A stretch of 64,000 bases of DNA from Salinivibrio kushneri (GTDB lineage Bacteria > Pseudomonadota > Gammaproteobacteria > Enterobacterales > Vibrionaceae): assembly GCF_005280275.1 (NCBI RefSeq), contig NZ_CP040021.1, positions 1,017,001 to 1,081,000 of the forward strand, written 5' to 3'. A program made the position numbers and the translations under genes. Below the pieces are notes generated by a model, which saw only the letters and a program-made list of their open reading frames with translations, made no database searches and was not told the origin of the DNA. This document shows positions 59,958 to 64,000 of this stretch, piece by piece (positions within the stretch are counted from its first letter, which is position 1; each line of letters begins with the position of its first letter).

Positions 59958-60644
59958 ATGGTAGGACGAGGCGACACCAAAGCAAAAATTCTGGATGCCG
60001 CGGAGCAGCTCTTCGCCGAGCACGGGTTTAAAGAAACGTCGTTACGTACGATTACCAGCAAGGCTGGCGTCAACCTTGCCTCAGTGAACTATCACTTTGG
60101 CGACAAAAAATCACTCGTGCGTGCAGTGCTCGGACGCTACCTCGAAGCGTTTATGCCAGCGCTCGGTGAACAGCTGCAAGCGCTCTTAGTGCGACCAGAG
60201 TGCACGATGGAGCAAGTATTCTCATGTGCAAAGCAGCCAGTGCTTGCGCTTGATGCGTATCGACCACATGGCGCAGCCACCTTTATGCAATTGATTGGCC
60301 GTGGTTACACCGATGTACAAGGGCATTTACGTTGGTTTATCACCACCCGTTACGAACACGTGCTGTCGCTGTTTAACCAAGCGGTACGCAAAGCTAACCC
60401 TGAACTGACGTCAGAGGCGGTATTTTGGCATTTACACTTCACCCTCGGGGCGGCGATTTTCACCATGGCGTCTAGCGAAGCGTTGCGTGATATTGCCGAA
60501 AACGATTTTGGTCGGACCCTCGATACCGAAGCGATCGTTGACCGCTTAATTCCGTATCTAGCAGCAGGGATGAACGCCAAGCCGGCGGCAATGGCACAAC
60601 AGGGGCAAGTGCTCGCCTTCGCGACGGAGTCACAAGCGGAGTAG
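59958..60644 (+). CDS. psrA: TetR-family regulator PsrA
   Basis: 228 residues. PsrA-type TetR regulators respond to long-chain fatty acids or acyl-CoA and control fatty acid degradation genes. The N-terminal helix-turn-helix is GDTKAKILDAAEQLFAEHGFKETSLRTI with NLASVNYHFGDKKSLV. The effector domain follows (about 60-210) and contains the PsrA-typical FMQLIGRGYTD segment. It lies 166 bases before fadE on the same strand, the usual arrangement in Vibrio, Shewanella and Pseudomonas. A perfect operator in its leader implies autorepression. Confidence 0.88.
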   Translation: MVGRGDTKAKILDAAEQLFAEHGFKETSLRTITSKAGVNLASVNYHFGDKKSLVRAVLGRYLEAFMPALGEQLQALLVRPECTMEQVFSCAKQPVLALDAYRPHGAATFMQLIGRGYTDVQGHLRWFITTRYEHVLSLFNQAVRKANPELTSEAVFWHLHFTLGAAIFTMASSEALRDIAENDFGRTLDTEAIVDRLIPYLAAGMNAKPAAMAQQGQVLAFATESQAE

Positions 60645-60810
60645 GGCAAGCAAAACACATCAAGTGAGGATGCGGTGCGTCCCGCTTATTTGAACCACTC
60701 AGCGCAGCGACAGGTATATCACGGTGCGTGAGGGGCAATGTAAAAACCCGTTCTGGTCGCACAATAACAGTAAAAAGAGTGCAACCATGATCAACAAAAG
60801 GACCTGAATC

Positions 60811-63111
60811 ATGAGCTCTCAAACTTCATTACGTCGCTCACTGGTGAGTGATAAAGCGTTTACTTTCTTCAAAAAAGTGCTGCCACCGTTATCCGCCACT
60901 GAGCGTGAAGCGATGGAAGCCGGCAGTGTGTGGTGGGACGGTGAACTCTTCTCCGGATCGCCAAACTGGAAGACGTTGCACCAGTATGGTAAGCCAACAC
61001 TCACAGCGGAAGAGCAATCGTTTATCGACAACCAGCTAGAAACCCTCCTGGCGATGTTGGATGATTTTAAAATTGTCCAAGAGCAAAAAGATCTGCCGGA
61101 AGAAGTCTGGGATTATCTGAAAAAAGAGCGCTTTTTCTCGCTGATCATTCCCAAAGAATACGGTGGCCTCGCGTTCTCGGCGCTGGCCAACTCCACCATT
61201 GTATCGCGCATTGCCACCCGTAGCTTAAGCGCAGCGGTGACCGTGATGGTGCCTAACTCACTGGGGCCGGGTGAACTGTTGACCCATTATGGTACCCAAG
61301 ACCAGCGTGACTATTGGCTGCCACGCTTGGCCGATGGCCGTGAAGTGCCGTGCTTTGGCTTAACTGGCCCAGAAGCCGGATCCGATGCTGGCAGTATTCC
61401 AGACCACGGCGTGGTATGCATGGGTGAGCACAATGGTGAACAAGTGCTGGGGATCCGCTTAAGCTGGAACAAACGCTACATTACACTCGCGCCCGTAGCG
61501 ACCGTGGTGGGCTTGGCGTTTAAACTGGGTGATCCAGACGGCCTGCTGGGGGACAAAAAAGACCTCGGCATCACCTGTGCCTTGGTTCCGGCAGACCACC
61601 CAGGCGTTGAAATTGGCGATCGTCACAACCCGCTCAACATGGCATTTATGAATGGCACCACCAAGGGCGAGGATGTCTTTATCCCGATTGATTGGGTCAT
61701 CGGCGGTAAAGATTACGCAGGCCGTGGTTGGCGCATGCTGGTGGAGTGTCTCTCTGCTGGGCGGGGGATTTCGTTGCCCGCTCTGGGGACGGCGGTAGGG
61801 CATCTCGCCACCCGTACCACAGGCGCTTATAGTTATGTGCGTAAACAGTTTGGTATGCACATTGGCCGCTTTGAAGGGGTGGCAGAAGCCTTGGGCCGCA
61901 TGAGCGGGTTGAACTACTTAATTGAATCAACCCGCACCCTCACCACCACCGCGCTTGATCAGGGAGAAAAACCGGCAATCATCACCGCGATTTCCAAATA
62001 CCACATGACCGAAATTGCGCGCACCATCTTGAATGATTCGATGGACGTGCACGCGGGTCGTGCGATTCAGTTAGGGCCACTTAACTACATCGGCCATCAT
62101 TACTTTGGTATTCCGGTGGCCATCACCGTGGAAGGCGCGAACATTCTTACCCGCAACCTCATGATCTTTGGTCAGGGGGCGACCCGTTGTCACCCTTACG
62201 TGCTCGAAGAGATGGAAGCGGCGGCGAACCCAGACCAAGAGGCCGGCGCCCAAGCGTTTGATAAATTACTGTTCAAACACATTGGCCATGCCACCAAAAA
62301 CAGCGTGATGGGGCTGGTCAACGCGCTGACCGGATCACTGACCAACCGCGCACCGGTGAGTGGCGAGACGGCCAAATACTATCGTCACCTTACCCGCATG
62401 AGTCGTGCACTGGCGGTGACCACTGATGTGGCGATGTTGTCACTGGGCGGTGAGCTGAAACGCCGAGAAATGCTATCCGCGCGTCTGGGGGACGTTCTGA
62501 GCCATCTGTATATGGCGTCGGCGACGTTGAAGCGTTATGAAGATGAGGGCCGTCCGAGCCAAGATCTGCCGATGGTGCACTATGCGCTGCAATATTGCCT
62601 AGCCCAGTGTGCCAAAGCGTTTGATGGGGCCTTTAATAACTTCCCTGCCAAAGGGGTGGGCCGCAGCCTACGTGTGCTATTGTTCCCGCTCGGCATGCAC
62701 TACAAAATGCCCTCTGACAAGCTGCTTAATCAGATTGCCGAGCAGTTAATGACACCGAGCGCAGAGCGCGACCGTTGGACGCACTTATGCTATGTGGGCG
62801 ACAAAGCCGACGATCCGGTGGCGGTGATGGAGCGTGCGTTTACTGCGATGTGGGCGTGTCGTGACACCGAAAAAGCCCTGATCAAAGCGGTGAAAGCCAA
62901 GCAGATTGATGGCAAAGCCAGCTTGGCGGATCGCTCGCAACAAGCGGTTGAGCAAAACCTCATCACCGCTGATGCGCGTGACAAACTGCTAGAGGCTGAT
63001 GCACTGCGTGCTTATGCGGTGCAAGTGGATGACTTTAAAGCCGAATGGTTTACCTCTAGCCAGTTAGAAGGCGGTGCCATTGCCAAGCCCAATCCAAGCA
63101 AAGCGGCATAA
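60811..63111 (+). CDS. fadE: Acyl-CoA dehydrogenase FadE
   Basis: 766 residues. FadE catalyses the first, FAD-dependent step of fatty acid beta-oxidation. Family blocks are PKEYGGLAFSALANSTIVSRI, FGLTGPEAGSDAGSIPD and ISKYHMTEIARTILNDSMDVHAGRAIQLG, and the VEGANILTRNLMIFGQGATRCHPYV segment near residue 445. The N-terminal hydrophobic region found in E. coli FadE (814 aa) is missing, so this form starts directly with the soluble domain. AAGGAC lies upstream of the ATG. A weak PsrA-like half-site pair AAAAC-CC-GTTCT lies at 60743-60754. Control by PsrA is inferred. Confidence 0.94.
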   Translation: MSSQTSLRRSLVSDKAFTFFKKVLPPLSATEREAMEAGSVWWDGELFSGSPNWKTLHQYGKPTLTAEEQSFIDNQLETLLAMLDDFKIVQEQKDLPEEVWDYLKKERFFSLIIPKEYGGLAFSALANSTIVSRIATRSLSAAVTVMVPNSLGPGELLTHYGTQDQRDYWLPRLADGREVPCFGLTGPEAGSDAGSIPDHGVVCMGEHNGEQVLGIRLSWNKRYITLAPVATVVGLAFKLGDPDGLLGDKKDLGITCALVPADHPGVEIGDRHNPLNMAFMNGTTKGEDVFIPIDWVIGGKDYAGRGWRMLVECLSAGRGISLPALGTAVGHLATRTTGAYSYVRKQFGMHIGRFEGVAEALGRMSGLNYLIESTRTLTTTALDQGEKPAIITAISKYHMTEIARTILNDSMDVHAGRAIQLGPLNYIGHHYFGIPVAITVEGANILTRNLMIFGQGATRCHPYVLEEMEAAANPDQEAGAQAFDKLLFKHIGHATKNSVMGLVNALTGSLTNRAPVSGETAKYYRHLTRMSRALAVTTDVAMLSLGGELKRREMLSARLGDVLSHLYMASATLKRYEDEGRPSQDLPMVHYALQYCLAQCAKAFDGAFNNFPAKGVGRSLRVLLFPLGMHYKMPSDKLLNQIAEQLMTPSAERDRWTHLCYVGDKADDPVAVMERAFTAMWACRDTEKALIKAVKAKQIDGKASLADRSQQAVEQNLITADARDKLLEADALRAYAVQVDDFKAEWFTSSQLEGGAIAKPNPSKAA

Positions 63112-63130
63112 AGGTCGCGAACTTGCGCCA

Positions 63131-63161
63131 AAAAGCGTCTGCACCTCGCAGGCGCTTTTTT
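63131..63161 (+). terminator. Intrinsic terminator of fadE
   Basis: AAGCGTCTGC, loop ACCTC, GCAGGCGCTT with one G-T pair, then a T-run to 63161. Confidence 0.88.
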
Positions 63162-63323
63162 ATTGGCGCTGACACTTGGGGCCACAATGCTGAGATCTTG
63201 CCCACTATTCTTGCCTGCAACACCTCCAACCACTGGGTATTTTTGCCCTTTTTCCGTAAAAGGGGATGCATAGGCAGGCGTTAGTATTTATCCTTAGCCT
63301 CAATTTTGTGAGGGACGTTGAAT

Positions 63324-64000
63324 ATGATCATCAAACCTAAAATTCGTGGATTTATCTGTACGACGACACATCCCGTTGGTTGTGAAGCCAACGTAAAAGA
63401 GCAAATTGACTACACCAAAGCGCAAGGCCCGATTGCCAATGCGCCTAAGCGTGTACTGGTTGTGGGTGCCTCCAGCGGCTATGGCTTGTCCTCACGCATT
63501 GCGGCAGCCTTTGGTGGCGGCGCTGCAACCATTGGCGTGTTCTTTGAAAAACCCGGCACCGAGAAAAAGCCTGGCACCGCAGGCTGGTACAACTCAGCCG
63601 CGTTCGACAAATTTGCCAAGCAAGAAGGCCTGTATTCAAAAAGCCTGAACGGCGATGCCTTCTCGCATGAGGCCAAGCAAAAAACGATTGATTTGATCAA
63701 GCAAGACTTGGGTCAAATCGACATGGTGGTGTACTCGCTAGCTTCGCCAGTGCGTAAGCTACCTGACAGTGGTGAGCTGGTGCGTTCGTCACTCAAACCT
63801 ATCGGAGAGACCTACACCTCAACCGCGGTAGACACCAACAAAGATGAAATCATCGAAGCCAGTGTTGAACCGGCCACCGAGCAAGAGATTCAAGATACCG
63901 TTACCGTGATGGGCGGCGAAGACTGGGAGCTTTGGATCAACGCTCTTAATGACGCCGGTGTCCTTGCTGAAGGCTGTAAAACTGTCGCTTACAGCTACAT
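63324..64000 (+). CDS. fabV: Enoyl-ACP reductase FabV, N-terminal part
   Basis: The gene runs off the window edge; about 225 of roughly 400 residues are present. FabV is the triclosan-insensitive NADH-dependent trans-2-enoyl-ACP/CoA reductase of fatty acid synthesis. The N-terminus [20 protein letters not shown] is nearly invariant in the family. The nucleotide-binding loop is VGASSGYG (47-54). The [11 protein letters not shown] and [15 protein letters not shown] blocks are also characteristic. The active-site Tyr-X8-Lys lies just beyond the last base. GAGGG upstream serves as ribosome binding site. Closeness to psrA-fadE joins fatty acid synthesis and degradation. Confidence 0.95.
   Translation, partial: MIIKPKIRGFICTTTHPVGCEANVKEQIDYTKAQGPIANAPKRVLVVGASSGYGLSSRIAAAFGGGAATIGVFFEKPGTEKKPGTAGWYNSAAFDKFAKQEGLYSKSLNGDAFSHEAKQKTIDLIKQDLGQIDMVVYSLASPVRKLPDSGELVRSSLKPIGETYTSTAVDTNKDEIIEASVEPATEQEIQDTVTVMGGEDWELWINALNDAGVLAEGCKTVAYSY

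Overview
The window is a gene-dense stretch of a gammaproteobacterial main chromosome. Protein sequences closely resemble Escherichia coli and Vibrio counterparts (Lrp, FtsK, GyrA, Dcd, PspF, SapABCDF, PykA/HexR, FadE/PsrA, FabV). Intermediate base composition, the short-linker FtsK, FabV and the PsrA-FadE pair fit the family Vibrionaceae; a halophilic genus such as Salinivibrio or a relative is my inference, not a demonstrated identity. I see no IS element, prophage, CRISPR array, rRNA or tRNA. This is core genome with a few lineage-specific small genes and intergenic surprises.

Layout. (1) 1-6635: end of lrp, then ftsK-lolA-rarA and serS (chromosome segregation, lipoprotein sorting, replication-fork maintenance, seryl-tRNA charging). 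(2) 6653-16506: an unknown membrane-anchored protein, metG divergent from the Fe-S scaffold gene apbC/mrp, udk-dcd (pyrimidine salvage and dUTP supply), asmA, a YdjM-like membrane protein and a corrinoid adenosyltransferase. (3) 16617-23859: a secreted dienelactone-hydrolase-like protein, a Dabb protein, a low-molecular-weight phosphatase, a second unknown anchored protein, cysB, a methyltransferase, a TauE/SafE permease and an aromatic amino acid transporter. (4) 24086-30925: a CinA-like protein, the class Ia ribonucleotide reductase operon nrdA-nrdB-yfaE with paired NrdR boxes, and ubiG with a MupP/Gph-type phosphatase. (5) 31107-42606: a probable 33-34 residue membrane peptide gene, gyrA, serC-aroA-cmk-rpsA-ihfB, lapAB and pyrF. 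(6) 42670-54933: sapABCDF, pspF divergent from pspABC-ycjX-ycjF, and tyrR, a block also clustered in enterobacteria. (7) 54953-64000: a RimJ-type acetyltransferase, pykA-hexR, a YeeZ-like epimerase, psrA-fadE and the start of fabV.

How the genes connect. Several regulators lie close to plausible targets. TyrR is encoded at 53392, and two tandem TyrR-box-like sites lie before the aromatic amino acid transporter at 23.9 kb. PspF faces a sigma-54 promoter for pspABC. PsrA has a perfect inverted repeat in its own leader and sits before fadE. HexR adjoins pykA.

The most interesting unexplained signals are: (a) the roughly 670-base gap between the YeeZ-like gene and psrA, which carries two minus-strand intrinsic terminators with the same 6-bp stem sequence and a shared 12-base upstream motif but no credible protein, suggesting tandem related small RNAs; and (b) a self-contained minus-strand unit between ubiG and gyrA with promoter-like boxes, a strong ribosome binding site, a tiny hydrophobic ORF, mutually exclusive hairpins and its own terminator.
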